In this document: positions 32,950 to 43,660 of the stretch, one piece after another
Numbering within the stretch: position 1 is the first letter of the stretch
Layout: the number at the start of each line of letters is the position of its first letter
From: Tenodera sinensis
Lineage: Eukaryota; Arthropoda; Insecta; Mantodea; Mantidae
Direction of reading: 5' to 3'
Length of the DNA stretch: 64,000 nucleotides
Assembly (NCBI GenBank): GCA_030765045.1
Contig: CM060964.1
Coordinates: 135,942,448 to 136,006,447, forward strand
The notes under the pieces: model-generated
Seen by the model: the letters and a program-made list of their open reading frames with translations, nothing else
The model's database searches: none
Told to the model about the DNA's origin: nothing
Translations under genes and position numbers: made by a program

Positions 32950-34075
32950 GTAATGACAAAACGTAATTGTATATTTGGGCATGCTTACTGAAAGTAATAT
33001 AAGAATGTGTCTCATTAAGGGCAAATTGCAGCTCCTGAGGTAATAAAATATTTTTTATTCTTTTCACTGTTGAAAACTCCATTCTGCTCCGCATTCATTG
33101 ATACATCCTATATGGGTTGTTGTACATTTGATAGTCGTCAAAATCCCATTTAAATAACATGCTGGATCTGCCACGCCCTATTCTGGTTTTGTGATTTTTT
33201 TTCCCCCATTTTCGCATAACCTTTCATTGTGTACATGGAGGAAACATTTTCTCCAAAACTATTACATCTAGAAAGCGAAAATCTTCTAAAGTGTTAAAAC
33301 AGCATATGAACATTATAACGAGCGGAGCAGTTTTGTCATATTTTACATACAATTTAAAAACTATGTTATGCAGTACAAAAACTGAATGAATTTTTAAAAA
33401 CTACATATAAGCAGTACTTTTCATTATAAAATTAGAAATTTGAAAAGCTAATCTACTCATTTTGTCATAAATGCTATTTTCTGGGTTCATCCCACGTTTA
33501 AAGTCGTTAGAACGATCTTCAAATAAGTGCACCTAAGTGAACATTAGCATATGAAAATAATTTTTTCTGTGTATTAATTTTAATTGAATGTCACATGCCT
33601 TGCTTTGGATCTACGAACTTGATTTTCATTTAAACGATACCCCAAGTGCTGTACAATGTGTAGTTAATATAGCTGTAATGGTTTAAGTGAAGTTCACATT
33701 ACAATACTCGCATGTTTTTCATGTGTAGATCAGTGTGCCCTTAAGGCACATTTCTAACTTCAGTTTCTACCGGTGTGCACAGAATTTTAGCTAGAGGTAT
33801 CACTTTTGGGAGCTATAGCTTAAAGCAGAAATAGAAAAGGAAAGGGTAAATGGAGAGATTTTGTGCCTATATTATGGAATTAAGTTATGGCAATTTTTGA
33901 TGTGTGTAAATATACATTGTGAAACATTTTTCACTTTTCATAAAAACGTTAAGCATTTTAATGAAGTTAAACCAAGTATCTCTGTGTAATTTCTTGTACA
34001 AACATGTACCTAGATATAATATGATAAATTTCCCAGTGAGCAAACAGATATTTTAAAAGGTTAAGGTGTGTTGGA
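32950..34075. other. Unassigned AT-rich DNA
   Basis: No recognised motif between the THAP relic and the Penelope element. Confidence 0.4.
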
Positions 34076-34149
34076 GTGATGAAAGGACTTATTGGCATGA
34101 TTTGCTCTAAATTTCCTGAATTGGATGAAAGAACATTTTCAGGCATCCC

Positions 34150-34795
34150 CTGCAGTCCAACGACCTTCTTATAAGTTTTGATGTGACTTCTTTATTCACA
34201 ATGGTACCCATACAGGAGACTTTTACTTTACTACAGCAACTATTCCCTGAGGACATTTCAAATTTATTCCGACATGTTTTGGAAACCACTTACTTCCAGT
34301 GGAACCAGGAGTTTTATGAACAAACTGATGGAGTGGCTATGGGCAGTCCGGTGAGTCCAGTTATTGCCAACTATTATATGGAACATTTTGAGGCCAAAGC
34401 TTTGGATTCCGCTAAGCAAAATCCTGTGTGCTGGCTACGCTACGTAGATGATGTTTACGCCATCTGGAGCCACGGGCAAGATACCTTAATAGATTTCCTA
34501 CGTCACATCAACTCTATCCATCCACACATACAGTTCACTATGGAAATGGAGAACAATGGACAATTACCGTTTCTGGACGTTCTCTTATCCAGGATGCCTG
34601 ATGGCACGCTCTCTCACAGTCTACCGCAAACCTACACACACAGACCGGTACCTACACAAGCTCTCCAACCACCATCCCGGCCAAAAGAGGGCTGTCATAA
34701 AAACGTTAGTAGATCGTGCTAACCGCATCTGCCAACCACACCTGCTGAACCTGGAACTTTCTCATATTAACAGTGCACTGAAGGCCAACGGTTAG
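34150..34795 (+). pseudogene. Penelope reverse transcriptase
   Basis: NDLLISFDVTSLFTMVP (motif A region, Asp) is followed by DGVAMGSPVSPVIANYYMEH (motif B) and WLRYVDDVYAIW (motif C, catalytic YVDD at about 34,440). Next come HPHIQFTMEMENN and LPFLDVLLSRMPDG. A frameshift at about 34,620 moves the frame to VYRKPTHTDRYLHKLSNHHP and the thumb region ending ALKANG with a stop at 34,793. The active-site residues are intact, so the frameshifts and stop are what inactivate it. The N-terminal domain is missing. Confidence 0.88.
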
Positions 34796-35345
34796 CCAGC
34801 CAGGAAGTTAAACGTGCCATACGCCCTAGAAAGAAGCCCCTGCCAACCCCGGAACAAATCGACCGAAAAAAGAAGAATAAAGTATATCTGCCGTTCATCA
34901 AAAGTGTCACCGATCGCATTGGGAAAGTTCTCAAAAAACACGACATCCAGGCCATCTACAAACCCACACAGCAAATACGGAACATGCTACGTTCAACAAA
35001 AGATCCAAAAGATCCACTCTCGTCTGCGGGTGTTTACTGAATTCCCTGCTTATGTGGCTCTGTGTATATAGGGACCACTCAACGTAAAGTAAACACACGC
35101 ATTACGGAACACAAGAGGTGCTGCCGTTCGGGACAAACCGAAAAATCTGCAGTCGCAGAACACGTATTACTAGCGCCAGGGGAACACATTATACAGTATT
35201 CAGACACAGTGGTCCTATCTTCCAAGGTACATTATTACACCCGTTTAAGTCGAGAAGCTATAGAGATCCACAAACATAACAACTTCAATAGAAAGGAAGA
35301 AACCAAACACCTAAATAAAGCCTGGCATCCAGCATTACAAAAAGC
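34796..35345 (+). pseudogene. Penelope GIY-YIG endonuclease with a premature stop
   Basis: The linker RKKPLPTPEQIDRKKKNKVY leads, through frame changes, to DPLSSAGVY, a TGA stop (about 35,038) and IPCLCGSVYIGTTQRKV (GVY...YIG core). TRITEHKRCCRSG (Arg and His) and ETKHLNKAWHPAL follow at 35,062-35,340. The TGA stands where the family usually has Arg, so a CGA-to-TGA transition at a CpG is likely. The stop splits the GIY half-motif from the YIG half-motif. Confidence 0.82.
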
Positions 35346-35540
35346 ACACAGGAAACCTGACCGTCAACAAATCCAGGACCATACGCCGCCAACAGCCTCA
35401 ACATCAAGCATAGACTATAGAAGTAGCAACCCAGCCCCCGCAGCAGCCGTACCAATAAGCCAAGACCGGAGCAACCAGGAACTAGCTCCGCCCACCCGCG
35501 CCAAACGTATAAAGCCCGTGAAGCCAAAAGGCGAAACACC

Positions 35541-37147
35541 CCAGGCAAAGGCTGAAGCTTTTGCGGTCACATTAGAAAATGTGTTCTCCCCCAACCCGGT
35601 AATCGGGCAAAACGACTTCACACGAGAATTAGAAGACGAAGCCGAAAATGTAGGCCAAACACAAACACATAACAAACTGCGAAAAACTAACCCAGGCGAA
35701 ATCGGGTGGATTATTAGACATCTGCCTACCAGAAAAGCGCCTGGACCAGACAAAATACCAAATGTGGCACTAAAGAATCTCCCGCACAGAGCCCTCAAGC
35801 TTTTAGCGGACATATTTAACTACACGTTACAAAATGGCAGGTTTCCTCCAAGTTGGAAAGAAGCCAAAATACTTCTATTCCCTAAAGCAAACAAAAATCT
35901 GGCACTTCCAATCAATTACAGGCCAATTAGCTTACTAAACACCATAAGTAAAGTGCTAGAAAAAGTTATACTCAAAAGAATCAACAAACACATACATAAA
36001 CATAACATACTTATTCCCGAACAGTTCGGGTTCAGAGCCCAACACTCTACCACACTACAACTACTGCGAATGACTGAGCAAATAACGAATGGCTATAACA
36101 CGAATAAATCAACAGGCGCCCTTTATTTGGTTATAGAACGCGCTTTCGATAAAGTATGGCACGCGGGACTAATTAAGAAACTAAAAGACTACGCCTTCCC
36201 CGATACGGCAATAGCTCTAATTAGGGATTACCTCACTGAGCGGCGTTTTCGCACTACGGTAGAGGAAGCAGTATCGAGCGTGAAGCAGATTAGAGCCGGT
36301 GTTCACAAGGAAGTTTGTTGGGGCCGACACTATTCAATCTTTACATTAATGACATGCCCAACTTAATAAGAACGGACAAATACATCTACGCAGATGATAC
36401 TGCCCTAGTAACACAGTCCACCCAACCACGCATTATCCATCAACGCTCCAAAATGCCTTAAATACGCTTGAGCCCTGGTTCTCCAAATGGAGAATAAAAG
36501 TAAACGCTCGAAAAACTCAAGCAATAATTTTCACCAAAAGAATCCTACATAGGAAGAATCAGCGTGTCCTCCAGCCGCTAATGTACCAAGGCGAAGGAAT
36601 CGACTGGAAGGACCAAGTGATCTACTTAGGTCTAGTTATGGACCAAGGCCTTACTTGGAGCAAGCACATCTCCAAGATCAGAGCCAAGGCAAACGCTCAG
36701 CTAAACAGACTATACCCAATAATCAACATAAATAACCAACTCAAAATAAACATGGGTCTTACTCTATACAAAACACTCCTAAGACCAATAATAACGTACG
36801 CAGCCCCGGTATGGGGATATGCTGCCAAAACACACGTAAACAAATTACAAACGCTCCAAAACAGAATTATAAGAATAATAGCGAAACAACCGCCGGTAGC
36901 ACCGGCCTATCTCTTACACAAAGAGTTAAAACTGCACACCATCGAAGAATTTATAAAAAGCTTAAGCTTTAACGTATACAAGCGTAAAGACAAATACGGC
37001 AATGCCCTAATCCAGCGATTGGGCAACTACGAAACATTGCATAATAAACACAAAAGACCGCTGTCGTTATTCGACAGAACCTTCAGCCTGGGGGATCCCG
37101 AAATCGACATTCAAGAATATCTCGAAGCACTAATAAGACTTCCATAG
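35541..37147 (+). pseudogene. J1 ORF2 reverse transcriptase
   Basis: Reading on from the Penelope frame by chance, the LINE encodes KAEAFAVTLENVFSPN, RKAPGPDKIPN, NYRPISLLNTISKVLEKVIL, IPEQFGFRAQHSTTLQLLR and a motif A-like region (YLVIERAFDKVWH). In that block Asp of the usual LDVxxAFD is replaced in one position (VIER), but the FD remains. A frameshift near 36,310 moves to YADDTALV (36,387-36,410, catalytic). The thumb frame 36,581-37,147 includes IRAKANAQLNRLYP and LRPIITYAAPVWGYAA. It lacks the endonuclease and ORF1. Confidence 0.85.
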
Positions 37148-37936
37148 AAGCAACATCATTACCCACGACTTGAAGCACGACTTCACGTTGGCAGTCTAGC
37201 AGTCCTTTGCACCTAGTCAAGGCGGCCCAAGGGGGACGCAACCCCCAGTAATATTGACACAAGCTAAGAACTTCTGGACATGATTTACAAACAAAATTAG
37301 TATAAATATAAGCCCAAATAATTTGTGTGAAACTTAAGCACTAAAATAATAAGACGCAGCTATAGCGCAGACAATACTAAAAGCTCAAGTAGGAATACAA
37401 TTGACTGACGCAACTATTTGCGACACTAATCACTAAACTATTTCTATATATTCTATATATACTAGTGTACATTGACTGACGCATACACATGCGCCCATTA
37501 ATACAATTCAATAAGACGCCCTCCCCTATTGGAGGTCAGATTAAAAACAAAGAATACTGCTAAGTTTAAGTCTCTCAAAATTAATTCTGACTATGTCCTC
37601 ATGTTTCAGGATGTAACACCGCGACGGCGTTTCCATCCGGAAACGAACCTTAATCCTTAACTAATCCCACACCATGACTTCGCCAGGGCGAGACAGGGCA
37701 TCGGTCATGTTTACGTCCGGCCACCCGATTTCACCCGGCGACGGCCACACGGCCAGCCAACACATATTCTCCTTTGAATCCGCAGGTGCGATTCGTGGTA
37801 CTGCCGGATATCCTTCCTCGAATTCTCTCCGGTGGAGGTTTTTTAGTGTGTGTAGTACCTTCGGGTGAAGCTCACAGTCCCCACTGTGCCTCCCAGTACA
37901 GTGGAACTCCATAAATGGTTTTTTCCTACACTCGGG
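37148..37936 (+). other. J1 3' untranslated region
   Basis: This is non-coding DNA between the J1 stop and its poly-A. Open frames here (for example 37,661-37,912 minus) are not considered genes. Confidence 0.6.
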
Positions 37937-37967
<31 letters not shown>

Positions 37968-38468
37968 TCCGTGGGAGTCGACAGCCAGCAGCTACAGAGA
38001 GCAGACGAGCCGAGAGCCAGCCAGTCAGCCAGTCAGCCAGCGTGCCAGCCGTCAGTCGAGTGGCAGCAGCGGCGGAAGCCAGACCGGCAGGAGCACTCTC
38101 CGCCAAGAGCACTCACAACCAGTAGACTGCACGGGTAAGGCAACACGACTACAGCCAACAGCTATCCTTAACTGGAATCTAGGCGCCTGAAAGGGTCCGG
38201 TCCTCTGTTGCCTGCGTCTCTTGGCGCCCGATAGCTATTCTTTCTCTCACACTATCTCTCTTCTTTCCTCTATATCTATCTAGTTTGTAAGCCCCCTGTT
38301 AGGATAGGTTTAAAGAAATGTGCCACCACAGACCATATTCTCAGAGCTAAGGTGTTTTATCCTAAAACAAGTGGACTGTCGGTGGCCCCTAGGTTTAGGT
38401 TAGTGATTACGTTTTTATAGTTTTTATAGTTTTTATAGTTAATCAAAGGGTCAAATATAGAAATTAGC

Positions 38469-40039
38469 ATGGTTGGGCGTACACGCCAAACCGCCGCTCC
38501 CAGCGAACCCCCTCCTTCAGAGGAACCCATTCCTAAGAAAAGTAAGGGAAATAACCCCCAAAAGCAAAGTTGTGCAACTCCCCCAGGAAGAGCCATCCAC
38601 GAGTGAAGGGCCACACCTTTCACTCACGGAACAACTCTTAGTTGATCTCGAGGTCAGCAACGACAGCGCTGATGACGCTGCAACCACAGTAGGGGAAAGC
38701 TCTGCTGCGCCGAGCGCTGACCCCGAGAGAGAGAGCTAGGAAATCCCCCTGCCATAGCACCAGAGTACCTAAACAGAACACGCCAAAACCTAGCTAAAGT
38801 GTACGTGGCAGACTACTGCACAAAAAACCTGCACGCGATCACAACTGAGTTTGATCGCGTGTATCGCCCAAAAGCGTACACGGCGACATATAGAAGCAGA
38901 TACCACGGGTTTCAGTGCACTACACTTGAAGACCACAAAAACTTCATACACTACTGCCGAAGGGAAAAGCTCCCCTTCCACGTCACCCAACAGGTGGAGG
39001 AACGAACCTATAAGGTCGTGATTAAGGGGCTCTACTCGAACATGACCGAGTTAAAAGTTCAGCAAGCTCTCCAGGAACTCGGCCTGGAGATCTTGAAAGT
39101 GAATAAGTTTTTCTCGAGGCGAACAAGAACCCACATCCCCATCTTTATAGTTCATATGCCCAACGAGGTGGATTCAACCGCCATTAAACAGTTGAGGGAC
39201 ATTGCCCATTGTAAGATTAAAGTGGAAGATTATCACCTACCTAATGCCCCCCCCCCCCACAATGCGGAAGATTCCTGAGATATGGGCATCTGACAAAAAA
39301 TTGCGAGGCAGAGCAAGTCTGCAGCAGATGTGCGGGGCGCCACCACGTGCGCATCTGCCAAAGCTATCACTGGCAGTGCGCACTATGCAATTCTACCGAA
39401 CATGGTGCCAGATGGTGTGGTGGTCGCGTGTTCCAGCGAATCGCATTCCCCAACAAAATTGCCCAAACACAAGGTAACCCCAGACACTGGCAGATGATCA
39501 ACCCGCAGAGAGGAACCTATGCGCATGTAGCCAACGGCTACCAGGCACATGCCGCAATGGTGCCGAGTCTGAGGGCCCACCCCCAGGAGCGCGGGCACCG
39601 CAATACGACCCCCAACAACCACTACCACACGCAAGCGCTGCAAAAACAACCACCCACCCGCCCACGCCCCAACCTGGACCCCAGGAGGCCAGCTGCTCCA
39701 CCCTCCCTCCCAGAAACGACCATCTCACCCATAGCACGTCCAACACAACCTACTCAGTCAATGAGCCCAGCTCAGCTTGCCCAAACAAGGAGCTATCCCG
39801 AGCATTTTATTCCCGATGCTCAGGGCAGGCTCAGGTTTAACTTTAGTGAAAATGCTAAGTGGTTCCTCCTTACCAGAGGCCAAGGAAACCTGAATGCCGG
39901 GTATCAGGAACTGCTGGACGTATATGCTGTCCTCTTTTACGGACTGAAGCTTAGCGGCAACCCAGCCGATAATAACGCGGCTTTTATTGAGATGGTCGCA
40001 CACTTTGCACAACATCGCAACGCGGCAATGTCTCATTAG
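38469..40039 (+). pseudogene. J2 ORF1 (gag) with CCHC knuckles
   Basis: ATG at 38,469 (MVGRTRQTAAPSEPPP) opens an N-terminal Pro/Ser-rich region; frameshifts move the frame at about 38,550 and again before 38,799. The central domain (38,799-39,260) shows YHGFQCTTLEDHKNFIHY, YKVVIKGLYSNMT and HIPIFIVHMPN, typical of the Jockey gag domain associated with the zinc knuckles. A run of ten C at 39,249-39,258 marks a frame slip. After it come three knuckles: RYGHLTKNC, CSRCAGRHHVRIC and CALCNSTEHGARWC (about 39,268-39,420). A Pro-rich tail ends at 40,037-40,039. The protein packages element RNA in active relatives. Confidence 0.82.
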
Positions 40040-40089
40040 GCCAAACCTCCCTCTCCCGAGCCAACACATAGACACAATGGCAAACAACC

Positions 40090-40784
40090 CCACATTAAAA
40101 TTCTCTTCTGGAAAATCAGAGGCGCTCGTAGTAAACTACAGGAATTAAAGCACTACCTATATAACAATAAGATAACCATTGCGCTCCTAACAGAAACCTT
40201 CTTAAACAGCAAAGCACGCTTTTCTATCCCAGGCTACCGAGTGTATCGTACCGATAGGCCGGGTGCTAGAGCGAGAGGTGGAACCGCCATCGCCGTCCTT
40301 GAAACCGCTGAACACAAACAAAAACACATAAGTACACTTGCCAACATGGAGGCTACAGCAGTCACCATACCTATTAATAACCAACAGGTTACCATTGCCA
40401 GTGCATACGGCCCTCCGTCACAACTAAACATCAGAGACATTGAAACACTATTAGAACTTGACGATAAAGTAATAGCAGCAGATTTTAATGCAACCCACCA
40501 ATCCTGGGGAAATGCGACATCCAACCCAGAGGGGAATGCCCCATATAACCATATGACACACAATGATTATATCACCTATCCCGATGAGCCAACATACATG
40601 CCCCAACGAGCACATCACACACCCCATACATTAGACATAGTCCTACTAAAGAACACCACCTTTAGACACTCCATCAGGGTAATCCCCGCTCTAGCATCAG
40701 ACCATATCGCGGTACAAACTGATATAGACGCCACCCCTAAATGCCAACCACAACCACCGCGCAGGGATTATAACGCAACTCACT
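40090..40784 (+). pseudogene. J2 ORF2, APE-type endonuclease
   Basis: The frame contains KILFWKIRGARSKLQELKHY with the IRG region, ITIALLTETFL (catalytic Glu motif), YRVYRTDRPGARARGGTAI, IASAYGPPS, VIAADFNATHQSWG (DxN motif), TLDIVLL and ALASDHIAVQ (SDH catalytic motif). It nicks target DNA in active Jockey elements. A TGA at 40,784 interrupts the frame where a Trp codon is likely (NATH|TGA). The first ATG in this frame is not clear. Confidence 0.85.
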
Positions 40785-42820
40785 GACCCATATTCGCGCG
40801 CACCCTTGACGAAGAGCTCCAGCCCACCATGTCCCTGCAAAATCAGCAGGAAGTGGACCAAATGGCGACACAACTAGAAAGAGCAATTCAAACCGCTCTT
40901 GAAGCTGCAGTACCATACAAGCAGCCGCCTAAACACGAAATAACCTTCCCTCCGGATGTCCTTCAACTCATCCGCGAACGCGACCACGAAAAACGCAAAT
41001 GGCAGCGCACCAGAAATATCGTACACCGGGTTAACATGGCAACACTCAACAGTGACATAAAAACCCGCATAGGCCAACTGGCACAGCGTCAATGGGAGGA
41101 TAAACTATCCCAGTTACTACCAGGTGGCCAAACAGTATGGCAATTAACACGCAACTTGCTCAAGGAACCATTGACTATTCCGCCCCTGCGTAAGCCAAAT
41201 AACACGCACGCAGAAAGCGAGGCAGACAAAGCTAATACACTAGCCGAAGCTCTAGAGCAGATATGTACCCCTAATGATGGCCCAATTGACTAAACCCTAT
41301 GCCTCGAGATGGAAAGAGAAATGAGCGAAATTCTGGAAGGCCCAACACACAATAAGAACAGGCAAACCAACCCAGGAGAACTGCGCTGGATAATTAAGCA
41401 CCTACCACAGCGGAAAGCACCAGGACCAGATCAAATACAAAATTTGGTACTCAAACACCTAACGGATAAAGCTCTAAGCTGCCTTACCGAAATCTGCAAC
41501 TACTGCTTGCAGCATGGCTACTTCCCTAACTGCTGGAAGAGCGCCAATGTGCTCATGTTCCCAAAACCCGGGAAAGAGCGGTCAGACCCCAACAACTACA
41601 GGCCTCTTAAAAACAATTAGCAAGGTCGCAGAGAAAGTAATCCTGAAACGCATAACCACCCACATAGTAAAATCAACCTACTTATTGACGAGCAATTCGG
41701 CTTTAGAGCTCAACATTCAAGCACCCTTCAGGTGACGCGGACCGTAGAACACATAACACGGGACTTCAACCAAAATCGATCAACCGGCGTCATCTTTCTT
41801 GATGTCCAGCGGGCGTTTGATACAGTCTACCATCCCGCACTCATCAGAAAACTTAAGGAAATGAGGTTCAATGACTCGATGGTCAGGCTAGTGGCCCATT
41901 ACCTAACAAACAGAACGTTCACCGTCTCCATCAGGGACACAACCTCCCCCAGACGAATAATAAGAACCGGTGTACCCCAAGGTAGTTTACTGGGCCCGGT
42001 ACTCTTTAACTTATTAATCAATGATATTCCCAAATGTGATAATACACACTTGTCAATCTATGCTGACTATACGGCCATGGCAGCACAGTCGTGGAAGCCC
42101 GAGCTAATAGCCCAGAGGCTACAGACAGCTCTATCAACCCTAGAGCCGTGGCTAACAAAATGGCGCATAAAAGTTAATCCTCTGAAATCCAAAGCAGTGC
42201 TCTTCACTAGACGACCAAAGCACACGAATCGGGCCGCCCCTCTCAAACTATACGGAACAGACATAACCTGGTCTGATAGCGCCAAATACCTCGGGGTGAC
42301 ACTGGACTCCAAGCTCACCTTCGCGGAACAGGTAGCCACAGTAAGGCAAAGAGCAAATGCCCAATTGGGCCGCCTTTACCCTTTGTTAAATCGAAGATCG
42401 CCCCTTAGCATGCCGATGGGCTTAACCTTATACAAGTCACTAATTCGACCCATCTTCACATACGCAGCCCCAGCATGGGGACACTGCGCAAAAACGCACC
42501 TTCAAAAACTACAACTGCTCTAAAACAACGTGCTCAGAATTATCACAAAGTCTCCCAGAACAGTCCCATTGGACTTGTTACACAAAGATCTGCGCATGGA
42601 CACAGTACACGAGTTCATCAAACGATTAGCCTACAATGTGTACAAAGCAACTGAAAACCACCATAACCCTCTCATACAACAACTTGGAAACTACGAAACC
42701 AACAATGACAAGCACAAACGCCATCTCTCCCTATTCGACCGCACTATGCCAGTTAATAAACACGACACTGTCACCAACCATGAAATACAACAATACTTAC
42801 AAAGCCTAGTCCCACTATAG
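40785..42820 (+). pseudogene. J2 ORF2, linker and reverse transcriptase with mutated YADD
   Basis: The frame continues through a second stop (TAA at 41,291-41,293) to RKAPGPDQIQN and DPNNYRPL. A slip to another frame (41,600-41,735) covers TISKVAEKVILKRI, and it then returns for VIFLDVQRAFDTVYH (motif A), RTGVPQGSLLGPVLFN (motif B) and motif C. Motif C reads YADYTA (42,059-42,076) instead of YADDTA, which removes one catalytic Asp. The thumb follows to LQKLQLL, a stop at 42,521, and a last piece (42,530-42,820). The copy is inactive at several levels. Confidence 0.88.
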
Positions 42821-43504
42821 ACAACACCTCCAATACAATTAACAGGCTCGGGGATCCCCCCCAAGATAAATATATGACGACCCAGCCATCCTTAGGACAC
42901 GCCATTGGAACCCTAAATTAGGCCAAATTAAATTAAATTAATAAAAAAAAATAAAAAAATAAAAAAAAAAATAAATAAAAAAAAATAAATAAAAAAATAT
43001 ATATAAAATAAAAATCTCCCATCTGCAACGGACATGAGTACCTCGTTACTCCACATAAATCCCTGTAAATAACCTAATGAACCCTCTTTATTATGATTTT
43101 AGGACCAGCAGCACTGTTGCAGATAACCCAATCAGCACCATCTCCAGCTGAAGCCACAGGACACGGTATAGTATCACCTTGATCCATTTTTAAGCATGTA
43201 CCTCACCCTGAATCCTGCCTTAAGCATGTATACCTCTACTGACACTTAGGTACTAGTCTGGGCACTCTGCGTCAAGATCAGTACCTAACCCCACTCTCTG
43301 TCTGTCTACTCTCTTGTAGGCGGGCGCTCTTTTTAGTAAACACCCACTAACATCAGGTTTGCTTCGGCGGTACCTGACTCCACTTACCCACTCCTCCCTT
43401 CCCCATCGTAGCGTAGCTAGTGCATGGTAGGGGAGGCGATGTATATCCCTTTCAGATGATCGTCACCAGGTGTGGCGGAGGTGGGGCCACACCTATAAAA
43501 AAAA
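42821..43504 (+). other. J2 3' untranslated region
   Basis: Non-coding. It includes an (A)nT-rich tract at 42,940-43,010, more like an expanded A-rich microsatellite than a terminal tail, and ends with 8 A at 43,497-43,504. Confidence 0.6.
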
Positions 43505-43513
43505 GGCTCCGTG

Positions 43514-43660
43514 TCAGTCATCGCCGAGACTAAGAGAGTGTTAAGGCAACGCCACTGAGGATGTCCGACACAGCTTCGGACGAAACGTCTGGAAGTCCAA
43601 GAAGTATAAGATTTAGTACTCAAAAACCACTCAATCAAAAAATAATATCACTCTATTCAG
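43514..43660 (+). mobile_element. Penelope-like element, 3' terminal remainder
   Basis: TCAGTCATCGCCGAGACTAA and the following sequence align with the uninterrupted 6.5-kb copy (TCAGTCATTGCCAAGACTAG on its minus strand). They also complete the Penelope element broken at 35,532. The piece contains a well-formed hammerhead-like stem-loop. The outer end could not be fixed exactly. Confidence 0.8.
43552..43593 (+). ncRNA. Hammerhead-like stem-loop at Penelope 3' end
   Basis: CTGAGGA (43,555-43,561), one T, stem GTCCGA (43,563-43,568), 7-nt loop CACAGCT, stem TCGGAC (43,576-43,581), GAAA (43,582-43,585), then CGTC. The bases before the core (CCA) can pair with the three after CGTC (TGG) as a short helix I. 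GAAAC...GUC would allow a two-pair helix III, the minimal form reported for Penelope hammerheads. The extra T after CTGAGGA departs from the classical core, so activity is uncertain. Confidence 0.6.

Larger units (their letters stand above)
34080..35532 (+). mobile_element. Penelope-like retroelement, coding part (5' side of the LINE insertions)
   Basis: This is a 5'-truncated Penelope-like element. It holds the reverse transcriptase palm, thumb, GIY-YIG and C-terminal extension up to RIKPVKPKG at 35,532, where a Jockey LINE interrupts it. The remainder of its 3' end resumes at 43,514 after two LINEs. It belongs to the same subfamily as the 6.5-kb fragment and differs from the 21.4-22.95 kb element. 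Confidence 0.82.
35533..37964 (+). mobile_element. Jockey-clade LINE J1, 5'-truncated, in Penelope
   Basis: The element starts inside ORF2, just upstream of the reverse transcriptase, immediately after the Penelope sequence AAGCCAAAAGGC. It ends in a 28-A tail (37,937-37,964). The short direct repeat AAAAGGC before (35,526-35,532) and at the tail junction is consistent with a target duplication. 5' truncation plus poly-A is the standard mark of target-primed insertion. Its 3' UTR differs from that of J2, so the two are different subfamilies. Confidence 0.85.
37974..43504 (+). mobile_element. Jockey-clade LINE J2, near full length (5.5 kb)
   Basis: This LINE has a 5' UTR rich in CAGCCAG repeats (37,974-38,468), ORF1 (gag), ORF2 (endonuclease plus reverse transcriptase), a 3' UTR with an A-rich tract (about 42,925-43,010) and a short A tail. 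It is flanked by GGCTCCGTG at 37,965-37,973 and 43,505-43,513. The true duplication may include preceding A residues. The flanking sequence on the right is the continuation of the Penelope element. Every ORF carries frameshifts or stops. Confidence 0.85.

Noticed and set aside
37915..38190. Lys-rich open frames across the poly-A tract
   Set aside because: They translate the J1 poly-A tail and the J2 5' UTR.
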